DNA of 64,000 nt, from positions 56,700,722 to 56,764,721 of the forward strand of contig NC_056000.1 of NCBI RefSeq assembly GCF_018446385.1, written 5' to 3'. The notes under the pieces are model-generated. The model was not told the DNA's origin and searched no databases. It saw nothing but the letters and a program-made list of their open reading frames with translations. Source of the stretch: Zingiber officinale. Taxonomy: Eukaryota > Streptophyta > Magnoliopsida > Zingiberales > Zingiberaceae. Below, one piece after another: positions 45,852 to 57,347 of this stretch (position 1 is the stretch's first letter; every line of letters starts with the position of its first letter). A program made the position numbers and the translations under genes.

Positions 45852-46623
45852 TCAATGATATTGGTAATTTCTTTCTGAAGCATGTAAAGAATTTGAACAT
45901 GAATTGTCTTTTTTTAGCAATTCTATTTTATCTTTTAATTTATCATTTTCACATTTTAATTTATCAAAGTCTTCCAAACCACATGTATTTGTTAAAGTCA
46001 ATTTTAACTTTGCATTCTCTTTTCCTAAATCCACCATATTTTTAGAAAGTATTTTAATGAATTCAAAAATTCCTCAGGTGGTCGGGAACGCACCTTACTT
46101 ACCGCTACAATTTCATTGTCCGATACTCCCTCTTCATCACTGCTTTCTTCCGAAGACTCTCCCCCTTCATCAATGCTTATCTTGGATGAGTTTTCTTTGT
46201 CTTCAGGTAGGTATTCAACTATAAATATTGTTCTAGCAGTTTGCTCGGTCTTGGTTTCTTCAGACGACGACTCAATATCCATCAAGGAGTTAGATTTGGT
46301 TTCTTTTGGTTCTTCATAGAGCTTCAAGAACTTTTCTTAAAGTTTTTTTCACTTTTGTAGTTGCCGATTCTGTCGAGTTTCTTAACCGGTAGTACACTTA
46401 TAAGGTAAAATTCAACCTTACCGTTTGCCATAAATTCGTTGCACTGCTTTCTGGTCAAGAGGTGTTCTTCGAGTTCTCCTCCATTTGTGTTCTTTGTTGC
46501 TTCAAAATCATATTTCATTATTGATAAAATATTAAAATCTATCTTAAAGAATACCTCCATTCGTCGCTTCCAAAACATGAACTTCCCCTCGAATACTGGT
46601 GGGTGGATGCTAGTTCCGGCCAT
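45852..46623 (-). pseudogene. Copia-B gag remnant
   Basis: The frame from 46623 begins MAGTSIHPPVFEGKF and continues with WKRRMEVFFKIDFNILSIM and CNEFMANGKVEFYLISVLP, a copia-type gag N-terminus. A shifted frame (46327-46025) encodes an acidic Ser/Glu-rich linker and a third (46037-45852) a coiled-coil segment (ENAKLKLTLTN, KCENDKLKDKIELLKKD). The zinc knuckle and all of pol are gone. It begins 48 bp after the primer-binding site, so the orientation is secure. Confidence 0.7.
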
Positions 46624-46670
46624 CGTCTCTGTTCTTCAGTCGGCAATTAGTCCTTTTGAGGTGTTCTAAA

Positions 46671-46680
46671 TCTGATACCA
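46671..46680 (-). other. Copia-B primer-binding site
   Basis: Minus strand TGGTATCAGA, two bases from the LTR end (TGTTGAAATAGG on plus, at 46683). Partial match to the initiator-Met tRNA complement. Confidence 0.65.
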
Positions 46681-46682
46681 AT

Positions 46683-47579
46683 TGTTGAAATAGGTAGGCC
46701 AGCAAGAGGGGGGTGAATTGCCTGTGTAATAAAAACAACCCCTTTCTTCTTCTTTTGACTTAGATTAGTAGCACAAGTTAATTAATCAAAAAAATTGACA
46801 TAAAGAAATAACAACTTAAAAGAGTAGGTAAAAGACCATGATTTACTTGGTTACAATTTAGATGGTTGTTAATCCAAGACAAATGAAAGCTCACTAAATT
46901 CTCTTTCATTGAAGGTGGAGAAACTTTTTACAGATGTTGATAGCTCAAAAATGACTAGGAAAGTTAATATAAAAGTTGTTGTTCGGTTGTTGTTTATTTC
47001 CTATCTCTAGGGGAATTTTTATAACTCATGGAAAATCTTATCCGATGGTGAAAGGTTCCTTCAAGAGGATTCAAGGCACCTTCAATTAGCTAAGTTTTAT
47101 CACCGAAGATAAAAACTTTATCTTTGGCTTAAACGCTAGGGAAGGCGCCTTCAAGGGATGGAAGGCGCCTTCACACTATTCATCAAAGGTGCCTTCAAGG
47201 GCTGGAAGGCACCTTGTGGAAGGTTCCTTCTGCAAGGAAGAAGCCAGATTAGCTCCCATACGTTGATCTTTTCTTGTGTGGGTGATGCTCCCACTACCCG
47301 GAGTTGAGCTCATCCGAACCCAACTCTGACCTTCTCCTCGAGCAGACTTCCTCCCCGGCTTCTTGTCCCTCGGACATCATGCATGTCCTTCTCGTCCACC
47401 TCATCCTTCAGATGCACCAAGTCTGTCGACTCCCTTCCTGTGTCATTCTTTCGCTAGTTGTGTCTTTCGCTCGACTTTTTGTGTTCCTAAGCTTCTGCAC
47501 ACTTAGACACAAGGATTAAATACAATAGAACCTAACTAAACTTGGTTGACCACATCAAAACTGCCCTGGGGTACTTACA
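46683..47579 (-). repeat. Copia-B 5' LTR (897 bp)
   Basis: TGTTGAAATAGG ... GGGGTACTTACA. Contains short palindromic GGAAGGCGCCTTC units at 47040-47230. Shares its distal 350 bp with 44870-45246. Confidence 0.7.
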
Positions 47580-47823
47580 CAAGTGAGCTTGTGAACAACA
47601 TGAGATAACTCTTAACGAGAAGGGTTTTTGATATATGCCAAAGGGGGAGAATGTAGGGTTTAAGTTAGGAAATTCTTTATATTCACAGGGGGAGATTGGG
47701 AAACCCTTATATTAAGGGGAAGAATGTAGCAAACCCTCATTCATGCTTTGGCATGAAGAAGAAGTTAGGGCTTGTGGATGAGCTTAACTTTAATGTATTG
47801 TCAAACCTGAAAAAAGAGAAGAT
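47580..47823 (+). other. 3' internal remnant of a plus-strand copia element
   Basis: Holds GGGGGAGAATGTAGGG and CAGGGGGAGATTGGG purine tracts typical of the 3' end of copia elements, leading to an LTR start TGTTGGTGCAATTT at 47824. No intact gene. Confidence 0.5.
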
Positions 47824-47836
47824 TGTTGGTGCAATT

Positions 47837-49096
47837 TGTTGGATCGAGAAGTGCTAGAGGGGGGGGGGGTGAATAGCGCTCGCAGCTATTTCGTTCGATT
47901 CGTAAAACTATCGGAGTTAAAAACACGCAGCGGAATAAAGAAACACAAACACAGAGACATAGGGGAATTTACTTCGTTCGGAGCCTAGATCGACTCCTAC
48001 TCGAAGGCCCGCGATCATTGATCGCTTTCCGTGGGCAACAAATATAAGCTCGATAAGAATTACAAACTAACTACAATGAAAGTATAATAACAACTTTATA
48101 CCGACAACTAAGGAAGAAGAAACAGAGCTCCGGGTCGCCGGGAGGTTGTTGAAGCACTTCTGGATCGTGTCGTTAGCAGCTATATGCAAAGGAATCGCTT
48201 GGAGTAAGTTCTTGAGAGCTGCTGGTCGAAACCCCCTTATAAAGGGTGTTCAAGGCGCCTTGAAAGCCATTCAAGGCGCCTCCATGCTACCGAGTCGCCC
48301 GCGTGGATCAAACTTGAACTGGTCGAATTTTATCTCTTCAAGGCACCTTATGCCTTATTCAAGGTGCCTTAAAAAACTAGTTCAAGGCGCCTTATGACTC
48401 CTTCAAGGCGCCTCCAGAGTGCTTCGCAGCCAGCTCCAGCTTTGCACCCGAGGCGCCTCCAAGCCCCATGGAGGCGCCTCGGACACTGTTTATCCGAGGT
48501 GTATTTTGTATTTTTGGTACCTACAAGAGTGTTAGTCCTAAACACATACCCTGCAAACTAAAGTTAGCACAAAACACCAGTAAATATGATAACAGAATAT
48601 TATGACAGTCTCCGGACTGTCCGAGTCTGACTTCGGATTTCCGACCGGAAACCCTAGGTCGACCCGACGCCTACTGTTCCCTCTACGGGGAATGCGTCCT
48701 CACCTACTCCACTCAGGAGATTTACCTGATACCAGTGCGATCCTCCAGATCGACTGGACTTTTGCTCGGTGCTCGATGCTTCCGAACTTTCTGCTGGACT
48801 TTCGCTTCCCGGCTGGTCCAGTCTTTCACCTGGTTCGCGACACCATGACTTTCCACCTAGGGTTATCCCCCTAGGACTTTTGCCTGAAGCACTCGACCCA
48901 CCAAGACTTTCCGCATAGAGTTACCACCCCCTATGACCTAGGGTTACCACCCCCTAGGGTTTTCACCTGCCTAACCACAGTTAGGACTTTCCTGAAACAC
49001 TTAGTCAAGCACGTTAGATCATAACACACCTTAACTTTGAATCCTTTGCCATTATCAAAACTCAGGTTCGATCGTCGGATGCTTCCCGCACCAACA
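47837..49096 (-). mobile_element. Solo LTR (1,260 bp) with perfect CAATT target duplication
   Basis: TGTTGGATCG ... CGCACCAACA is bounded by CAATT at 47832-47836 and 49097-49101. Removing it and one CAATT restores TGTTGGTGCAATTTCCCTAG, the start of the host copia LTR. Orientation is inferred from the AGAGGGGGGGGTGAATAGC stretch, which lies at the primer-binding-site end of the related LTR at 46683. It carries several AAGGCGCCTT palindromes (48240-48490). No coding capacity. Confidence 0.8.
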
Positions 49097-49101
49097 CAAT
49101 T

Positions 49102-49225
49102 TCCCTAGGTTAAGGTTGACCAGCTTAACTAAGTTTGAGTTGGCTCAAGCTTGAGTCTTGATATTTGAGTTTTAATATTTGATAATATATGGAGATTGCA
49201 GGTGCAATTATCCATTTGGGGAGAT
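49102..49225 (+). other. Copia LTR start fragment and 3' internal end
   Basis: Continues the LTR interrupted at 47836 for some 60 bp, then passes to a copia-type 3' internal end (ATATGGAGATTGCAGG, CATTTGGGGAGAT purine tract) before the next LTR. Confidence 0.5.
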
Positions 49226-50914
49226 TGTTGGTGTAATTCCCTTCTTATCAATGTTTGACTAGTTTGATATGAAGAAGAGTTAAGTAGGTCAAGGTTGACC
49301 GGATACTTGACTGGGAAGTCCTAACTGGAGATTAAGTAAGGGCACGACCAACAGGAAGGTTGGCAGAAGAAGAAAATCCAAGTGGATCGATGTTGACCGG
49401 ACACTTGGTGTGAAAGCCCTAATGAGTGAAGCTAAACAGATGACAAATCTTGGTGAGTGAAGCCAGGTGAAAAGTCCTAGCGAGTGAAACTAGGCAAATG
49501 AAAAATCCTAATTAGTGAAGCTAGGTGAAAAGTCCTAGTGAGTAAAGCTAGGCAGATGGAAAATCCTGGTTAGTGAAACTAGGTGAAAAATCCTAGTGAA
49601 TAAAGCTATATAGATGGAAATTCTAGTGAGTAAAGCTAGGTAATAAAAAGTCTTGGTGAGTGAAGTCAAGTGAAAAGCTCTAGTGAGTGAAGCTAGGTAG
49701 TGAGGAAGTCCTGATGAGTGAAGCTAGCCAATTGAAAATCCAAGTGGGTCAAAGATTGACCGGACACATGGTGATTGGAAGTCCAAATGGGTCAATGCTG
49801 ATTGGACATTTAGAAGGAGATGGTATGTCCAAGTAAGGTTGACCGGGCACTTGGCACGAGGAGAAAAGTCCAAGTGGATTAAAGGATTGATCGGACACTT
49901 GGTGAAGAAGTTTCAGCAAGTCATGTTTGACCAAAAGCTAGGCAATAAGGAGTCTCAACATATCATGATTGACCAGATGTTGGCCAAGGAACCCTAGGGA
50001 TCGAGTTCATGAGCTAGGGTTGTCGAATCGCTTAGGGTAGGCGATTTAGAAGGTCTTAAGTGATCAAGGTAATCGCTTAAGGATCTCTCTGTGAGAAAAC
50101 AGAAAGGTCCATATCGATTACGATAATCGATTACACATGCTTAATCGATTACGATAATCGATTAAGCCAGTTTTCGTGAGTGCACAGAGAGGTACCTAAT
50201 CGATTAGACACATATTAAGCGATTAGGGCAATCACTCAAGAATCTTTCTATTTGAAACAAAAGCTGCGGTAAGCAATTAAGTAGGGAAGTTTAATTGCTT
50301 ATGACCCTATGACCCTCTCACGATCAAATAGAAGGGTTCTTAATCAATTTAGCTAATCGATTAAGAACACTTAAGCGATTAGAGTAATCGCTTAAGGTTA
50401 AAAATATAGTTATTCTGAGCAAGTTGCAGAGGCATAAGAACTTAAGAGAAAAGCTTAAGCGATTAAGACTCCAACAGTAACCCTAGAAAAGGTTTTTTCC
50501 ATGATTGTTACTCAAAAGTTCTTATCCCACATCTTCTCTGCCATTGTCGCTAGTTCTTGAAGCTTCTTGGAGATAAGTGTTGCTCACTTCCAAGGTTCAA
50601 GAGGTGTTTACAAGCTACAAGAGATCAAGGAAGAAGAGGTTTTCATTTGTATTATTGTATTTACTTCTTGTTTGTAGTGTATTCTTGTAGAGAGCTTGTA
50701 CGAGCCTTCTCCACCTCCGGATTGTTTCCGAGAATAAGTGTTTATATAGTGGATATGTGAGAGATGGTCGGATCTTTGGATTAGTTACCTCATTTTAGGT
50801 GGATACTAAGTAAATCTTGGCGTTAGCATTTTCTTGAGTGCTTTTCGCTGCAACAACTCATCGACCAAGCGAACGGAGCTAATCATCCCCTCTAGCTCCC
50901 AGAGTGACCCAACA
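49226..50914 (+). repeat. Copia 3' LTR (1,689 bp) with internal repeat arrays
   Basis: TGTTGGTGTAATTCCC ... GAGTGACCCAACA, preceded by the purine tract TTTGGGGAGAT, so a 3' LTR on the plus strand. Positions 49395-49740 contain about twelve units of GTGAAGCTAGGTGAAAAGTC. Positions 50100-50470 contain many TAATCGATTA/TTAAGCGATTA palindromes. Its internal region and 5' LTR are missing. Confidence 0.7.
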
Positions 50915-52172
50915 AATTATTCATTTTTTGTTTATCGTTATGTTATTATATTCTGACGACCATTGTCTCTTATTTGTGGTCGAGAGAGTTGTTAGTGACC
51001 GTTGGTATATCCTATCAACCATTATCTCTCATTCGTGGTTGAGAGTCTCGTCAACGATCATGATACACATGACTGTCCATAGGACTATTCATAGTAGAGC
51101 ATTGTTTCCGTAGTCCATAGTTAGATAGTTACACGTTCTATTTGCCAACTAGACCAGATAGTGGTAGCATGAGTTCGCTCGTAGATAGTGTCATTTATAC
51201 TCTCTGATTACCCACAAGACCAGATAGTGGTAGCGTGATTCTGCCCGCAGTCAGTAGTTGAGGAGCTAGATAGCTATATCATCCTGTCTGCCTACTAGAC
51301 CAGATAGTAGTAGCATGAGTTTGTCCACAGACAGTGGCCCTAACTACCCACTAGATCAGATAGTGATAACATGAGTTTGCGTGCTGTTAAAATTTGATAT
51401 ATGTTTGTTATGTGCTTGTTATGTGTTTGCTTTATGCATGCAATTTATTGGTTATACCTACTAGAGCAGGTTAGTGATGAGTTATATTGTTCTTTTATGG
51501 TTTGATTAGAAGATGATTTTATGTTGGTACTCTTACTTTGATAGTAAGTATTTATTACCTGAGATTGCATCCTTTGATCCTCATATGTATAGTAGCATGC
51601 ACTATCTTATTATACCCACTGAGTTATTGTACTCACTGCCTCTTGTTTTTCCCATATTTCCAGGTTAGTAGGTAGAAGATGTGTCGTATCGCTCAAAGGT
51701 CTTCGCTATCGGTTCTACTCGAGTTTGGATTTTTGTTCAAGTTGTTTTATTTTTTGTTATGTTGTTGTTGTTTATTATTTTCTTTCCTTTGTGGAATTGA
51801 TAAGATTTTTGTAATAATATTATAATTGTTAGTTTATGTAAATTAGTATGTTCACATGTTAATGCATACATACACATAGATATTTAAAAGATTAGTATGT
51901 TTCATTTTACGACGATATTTAATTTACTTAATCTGATTTTGATAACGATTTTTACTTCTCATATTGTCATTATATGATATCATTCGGTTTAACAGAAGAA
52001 TATACTTTTGGGGTGTAAGAATTTTATTGATATTAGAGTATGATTTGAATTCAAAAATAAAGATGAAAATAATTTTTATAGAAGGAAAAGAAAATCTAAA
52101 AAAAAACATCCATAGAGCCTCCGAATACGACTTAAATAATATTTTTTTTAAGTATGAGATTAGGTTATTACA
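50915..52172 (+). repeat. Chromovirus-type LTR remnant
   Basis: Contains a gypsy LTR-like ACCCACTGAGTTATTGTACT block with TTTCCAGGTTAGTAGGTAGA and ends GATTAGGTTATTACA, a common chromovirus LTR terminus. Positions 51140-51380 hold about four units with AGACCAGATAGTGGTAGC. The left end is missing; no genes. Confidence 0.45.
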
Positions 52173-52810
52173 AATTTTACCTATTAATTAATTGTATATC
52201 TTTAAAAGAGTTTTGATTTGAATGGTTAAATTCGAAAAAAAACAAATTTATGATCTACAGAGCTCGAATCCTCCTGCATGCGTTGCCTTCTTTCCTATGC
52301 ATCGGTCATCCTTCCCTTGTCCCAGTAGGTGAGCAAAGCACCGCTCACCTATGTAACTCTAACAGTATTCACTAAAATAGTTATTATAAATTATAAACTC
52401 CTGTAGGCTACGATGACGATCAATAAAAGAGAAAAACAAACGCTCACCTCTGTAGCACCAACACTATCACTAAAATAGTTACTATAAATTCTAAACCACT
52501 AGAGGCTACGATATATATGACTATCAATAAAAGGGAAAAAAAACCATTTGAACAGAGTATGATCCAGAATACACGAGGGGATGATTTAAGGCAAAGTAAA
52601 ACAACAAGTACTCATTATCCAAATTAAGAATTAATATTGACAATTTGTTTGCATATCTGATGATGCGATAACATATAATCTGTACTTAAATACAAAAGGA
52701 TTCGATGAAGCAATGAACAATTAATTTTGTATACAAATTAAGCTAATGCTGACAGAATCATTATCAACTGTGATAAGCCATGAACTCTAGAGCTAGCCAC
52801 AACTAGATTA
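52173..52810. other. Intergenic, downstream of CAF1, with a roughly 100-bp tandem duplication
   Basis: Positions about 52335-52435 and 52438-52540 repeat CACTAAAATAGTTAYTATAA and CTACGATGAC-like text. The rest is AT-rich 3' flank of the deadenylase gene; no other gene seen. Confidence 0.6.
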
Positions 52811-53692
52811 CTATTGCAGTTGGAGGTCATAGAGTGTTCCCATGTGTTCTGGACGATCAATGAGTTGTGGATTCACACGAGAAGCAATTTGATAGAACAC
52901 CTGCCATGTTAATAAGCTATCGGAGCCGGACTGATGTCGAGAGCCCACTGCTCGCTCAACTCGGACGGTAGAGGCCACCCGCTCCAATCCTCCGTAAAGC
53001 CCAGGACAATGCTTGCAAAGGTGCTTCACATCGAACACCCTTTTGCCGAAAAAGAAGTGAACGAGGTGCAAGAACTCACGAACGGTCTTTGGTAATTTGC
53101 AGTCGCATGTCAGCATCTTGACTAGGAAGGCGAAGTCATAGGCGCCTTGGAAGGTAACCCAGGAGACGGGAGAAAAATGGCCAAAGGAAAGCAAGCCGGA
53201 GGTGGCCAAGTGCTGGGCGAATCTGCAAGAGTCGATGCCCCATATTTGATTCTTTTGGAAGTCGATGCCATTAGCCTTGAGCAGCTCGACGGAGGAAGGG
53301 GCGTAACGGTCGCGGTTGATGTCGAAGTCACGGAAATTAAATTCCCACACGTAACGCACACAAGTGCCGTCGCTGTAGATGGCACATGGGAGGTTGCCGG
53401 CGGCGTCGGAGAGGGTGAGACCGACCTGGATGATGCGGAGGGCCTCGACGTTGGCACGGATCAATTCGTAGCGCTGGGGGAGGGTGAGGGTGCAGTAGGG
53501 ATTTTTGGAAGCGACGACGACGCCAGGATACTCGGTGTCCAATGCGACGAAGGGGTGGAACGGGACGGCGGAGCGGATAAGGGCGAACTCCTCGTCGAGG
53601 TTATGAGCCCACACGGAGCGAACCTCGATTCTGCTGGTGCTGGCGGCGGAAGAGGAAATTGGCATATCGTTGTTGACAACTGCGACAGCCAT
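52811..53692 (-). CDS. CAF1: CCR4-associated factor 1 (CAF1)-type poly(A) deadenylase
   Basis: CAF1 is the DEDD-family 3'-5' exoribonuclease of the CCR4-NOT complex; it shortens mRNA poly(A) tails in the cytoplasm. The single 293-codon frame carries all signature residues: D52 and E54 in FVALDTEYPG, D186 in GAYDFAFLVKML, and H253/D258 in RHQSGSDSLL, with FDVKHLCKHCPGLYGGLERV between. I start at 53692 (MAVAVVNNDMPIS) because the domain begins soon after (VRSVWAHNLDEEF). The upstream in-frame extension to 53857 overlaps the TATA box and has no family similarity. The gene has no intron, like stress-responsive plant CAF1 paralogues. Length matches the family (about 270-300 aa). It is the only apparently intact host gene here. 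Which paralogue it is cannot be decided from the sequence alone. Confidence 0.93.
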   Translation of the reverse strand: MAVAVVNNDMPISSSAASTSRIEVRSVWAHNLDEEFALIRSAVPFHPFVALDTEYPGVVVASKNPYCTLTLPQRYELIRANVEALRIIQVGLTLSDAAGNLPCAIYSDGTCVRYVWEFNFRDFDINRDRYAPSSVELLKANGIDFQKNQIWGIDSCRFAQHLATSGLLSFGHFSPVSWVTFQGAYDFAFLVKMLTCDCKLPKTVREFLHLVHFFFGKRVFDVKHLCKHCPGLYGGLERVASTVRVERAVGSRHQSGSDSLLTWQVFYQIASRVNPQLIDRPEHMGTLYDLQLQ

Positions 53693-53804
53693 TATGAGTT
53701 TGACGATATTAGAAATACCAAAGTACTGAAAGCTGGAGATCGAGGAGATGTTAGGTTTCGATCGATCGAGTTGGAGTGGAAATTGAAGGGAAGGATCGGA
53801 GGAG

Positions 53805-53814
53805 TTTAAATAGA
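53805..53814 (-). promoter_or_regulatory. TATA box of the CAF1 gene
   Basis: Minus strand CTATTTAAAC about 115 bp upstream of the ATG at 53692, a normal plant TATA-to-ATG distance with a short leader. Confidence 0.55.
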
Positions 53815-54589
53815 GCAGCAGCAAATCAAAATCAAAGCGGGAAAATCGCAAACACACTCAACAGAATTAGTTGCTGCGAAATATTAGGAGATATATATGG
53901 AATTAATCAGGACTTTAAGTCAAGGATAAATCCAGCAGCAATTAGCGAACTCAACTAGGGGTTTAGTATTAATTAATTAATTAAAGTTGTTGCCATCCAA
54001 TCATTCCTTTTCTTTCTTTAATTAAATTTCACGTACGTGTAATTTCGTCATTATTTGCCTTTTGTGAAATTTCCACTCATTTGTTTTGGTTTGAAAATTT
54101 TTTTAAAACCAAATGTTTACGCTAATTTCTGATAAAGTAATTAAAAGTATACGTAAAAAAAACTGGAAATCAAATCCAATAAATGATTGTCCGATCCGTG
54201 GATTAATTGGATAAATCATACGTTAAACTCAAAGTTAATTTTAAAACTAAAACCTATTGAGTTTAGAAACCTCTTAAGTTTTTATTTCATGACCTATTGA
54301 CTTATAAGATGGTCCTCGAAATTACTTTCTCCTTCATTTAATCTTATATAATTTGAGAGGTGGAGAAACTATTTTACAAAAATCTTTTATAATATTGATA
54401 CGAATTGTAACAAGTGGACTCAGGAGATGACATGACAGTCAAAGTCAAGGTAACGTAACAATCAAAGTCAATCGAGGAGAACACCTCCCCACCTGGTTCT
54501 GATTGGCTGCCCAGCGCTAAAGCTCGCTGAATTTGCCTGGTCAGATTTAAAGTAGTGCGAAAAAAAGCTAACCAACCCGTAATCAGGTC
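53815..54589. other. Upstream region of CAF1
   Basis: AT-rich intergenic sequence that probably contains the CAF1 promoter up to about 54300; no other gene or named element recognised. Confidence 0.5.
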
Positions 54590-57347
54590 GAACATAAGGG
54601 GTTCTATCACACCCCGGGGGAGTCCCTGCCGAAGGGAATTTCGACAGCATCTCCTCTTTACGGGTGACAATCTGAAACTTTTTTACAGCATAATCATACA
54701 CGGCCAACACGGTCGAAAACATACAATAAAATAAAAGTGACAACCACGCAGTATAATAGTAAACCCTAACCTAAGCAACAATAAGGAAATCATCTCCAAT
54801 ATCCTACTCAACTACACCCATAAAACTCAAATCTTATATGATACTCAACTACACCCATAAAACTCAAATCACCAACATACATCCAAACCTACCTCTTCTG
54901 TTGTCCGGGCAGGCATATAAAAAAAATATACCAGATGAAAACTCATCGATAATAAAAGACCATACAAGATCCAATTGCCAAAAAGATACAAGTCTTAAAA
55001 CATAGACGATAACATAATAAGAAAACCAAAGAAAAGATCCAAAATGGAAATCCTCGCAATCTGGAGGGGGAACTAGTGACTGGAAATCCTCCGGACAGTC
55101 TCAACCTGAAATAGTAATATCAACAGGGTGAGTCAACTCCTCAGCGGGTAACTACTGACATGCATAGTAAGAAATAACAATTAATAATAAATATGCGTAC
55201 AGTCTCCTGGATATATATCATATAAAAAAATGCAAAACTGTAAGGAGCAGGAGTATCTGTACTAACCAGGACTTGGGTATAGGGATAACAAGGTCGTCAG
55301 ACCCAGAGTATCATAAATCCTGTATGCATGTCAAACAAATGCATCCACCAAATATGCAGCATATAAAGTGCAGCAAACACAAGCAATAAATGGGGACAGT
55401 GCATATGATGCAACATGTCCTGGTCACCCCTGACGCCAGTCAACCGTCTCACACTCGATGGTGATACCGAGTGGGTAGGGCTATGACAACCATGCACTCT
55501 GTCATCACTGCTCCTGAGTGACTGAGTGAACGGGATGCAGTCGGAGTACACCTATCCTCCTTATCCCAAATCATAAGTGGGGGAGCTCAATGCTCTCATC
55601 TCCCTGAGACAATCCAGAGGAGGGATCACTATCCTGCTACCACGCTGTGTTACACTACCCATGAGTGGACCAGCGGAGCCCTTGACAGAGCAACCTGCTG
55701 CAACTATAACGCCCAATCTTCTACTAACCTTAACTTACAGAACAAACGTTACCCTTTTCTGTATTTCGTAAATTTCGGCATTCCTACCTATTACATCTTG
55801 CTTAGTCCATAGATATATTCTAACTTGTTATGACTGGTAGGACATGACTTGGAGCCAAGCAGAGCAAAAGGGGAGTCTAAAGCTTCTAACGAGTCTGGGT
55901 TGTGTGGCCCTGATAGGTAGTGTACTCCCGGCTGGTGCAGGGGCACCACGTGTGAGGGGCATACTGTCGTGACCCTTGGCAGTAGAGAAGAGTGGCACGG
56001 TCGTGTGAACCCACACGGTCATGTCACTTCGATTGAGGGAAGATGATGCAACATGTCCTGGCCACCCCTGACGCCAGTCAACCTTTATCTGCAACACTTC
56101 CTTTATCTGCAGTATAAAGAAATGTAAATCTATAAGCGGATGCTTAGTAAGAACCATCTGCTCGTAAAACGATACATTAAAAGAGGGCATGCTTTTTAAA
56201 ACTGCTTGAGGAAAATGCAACAATGTAAACATGCTTTAAAAACTGCTTAGGGAAACACAAACATGCACTTGACAGTAACTCACACTAAAACCATACTTCG
56301 GCAATATATACATGACATATATTTTTAAACCAGTTTATCATGCAAACCATCAACTTAAAAACCATGCTAGTAGTGTAAGGAACACATGATTCTGGGCATA
56401 TTATAGAGTTCATCAAAGCTAACAATATAACTCAAATTCTCAACTTAGGAAACTTCCACTAAGACAACACATGAAGTTTGTTTTACATAATTAGTGAAAA
56501 TAATAATCATTTGCTTGGGCCCGACATTGTACCACTTTGCGTGTATCCTTAATAAGATCCGAGGTAGCTAATCTCGAACCTATCAAGGTACTACTAGGCG
56601 GTCTAGGAGCCTAGGGGCGATCTAGGAGCCCACCCATGGACCCTGTGTCTAGTACATGTCTTTCTAAAATAAAATTCTTTCTTTTAACTATTAATTTCTT
56701 GTACTTGCACTTGCTTGGCATTTAGCCAAACACCTTATGTGCGCTTAATTTCTCCTATACTTATAGGGAAGCACTTTAGGCACCTAATTATACTTCTTAG
56801 TCCCAAAACTTAATGGGATGCAAATCAAGATGATCTAAACATACTCTTGATCTCAAAACTTTAGAGGGCATATTACATATCATAGCATCTATCTCCTTAA
56901 ACATGTAATAAGCATATCATAACATGCAACACGCTTAAAACATATCGTAACATGTATTACCGAAGCTACTCATACTGCAGGTGAGAGATACTTACATCTT
57001 TTCGCTAGATCTTACTACTATAAGATGTAGGGAAGATAATCTTCTCTCTTGCACACTTTAAATCTCCAAGCCACCCTTCCTCGCGCGAACTACCTCTTTG
57101 GAAGAGACCCTCTCCTTTGATTCTCCCCTTGCAAAGTCTTAAGGCTTGGAGACCTAGGGTTCTTGGCCGAAACTTGAAAGGAGGGAGGAAAAGTTTTGGC
57201 TAGAGGAGAAGACGAGATCAAAATTAGGTTTTGATCTCATACATCCCGTTTTATACTAAGTGGAAGTTGGAGCAGTCTTCACACGTAATCTACATATAAT
57301 AAATTGTTTCATATTGCTCATGTGATGTTTTTCCACCACCTAATTGC
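54590..57347 (-). repeat. Chromovirus-type LTR debris (several fragments)
   Basis: GTTCTATCACACCCCGGGGG near 54600 and CTATAACGCCCAATC near 55705 look like gypsy LTR ends. AGTCTCAACCTGAAATAGTA (about 55100) and CATACTGCAGGTGAGAGATA (about 56970) look like minus-strand LTR middle segments. A 28-bp phrase at 54805 is repeated at 54842. A 40-bp phrase of the 439-bp repeat recurs at 56050-56092. No coding region. Element boundaries cannot be fixed. Confidence 0.45.
55174..55612. repeat. 439-bp direct repeat, copy 1
   Basis: From ATAACAATTAATAATAAATA to CATCTCCCTGAGACAA; nearly identical to 59843-60281 with about six substitutions and no indel. Copy 1 continues with TCCAGAGGAGGG, whereas copy 2 is cut at this base by a CACTA element. 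Confidence 0.9.

Noticed and set aside
53147..53809. A 220-codon plus-strand open frame opposite the CAF1 gene
   Set aside because: It is Gly/Val/Glu/Asp-rich, the usual shadow of a GC-rich coding strand, and shows no recognisable domain. CAF1 on the minus strand explains the openness.
55828..56232. A 134-codon minus-strand frame
   Set aside because: Lies in LTR debris, includes part of the sequence also found in the 439-bp repeat, and has no domain.
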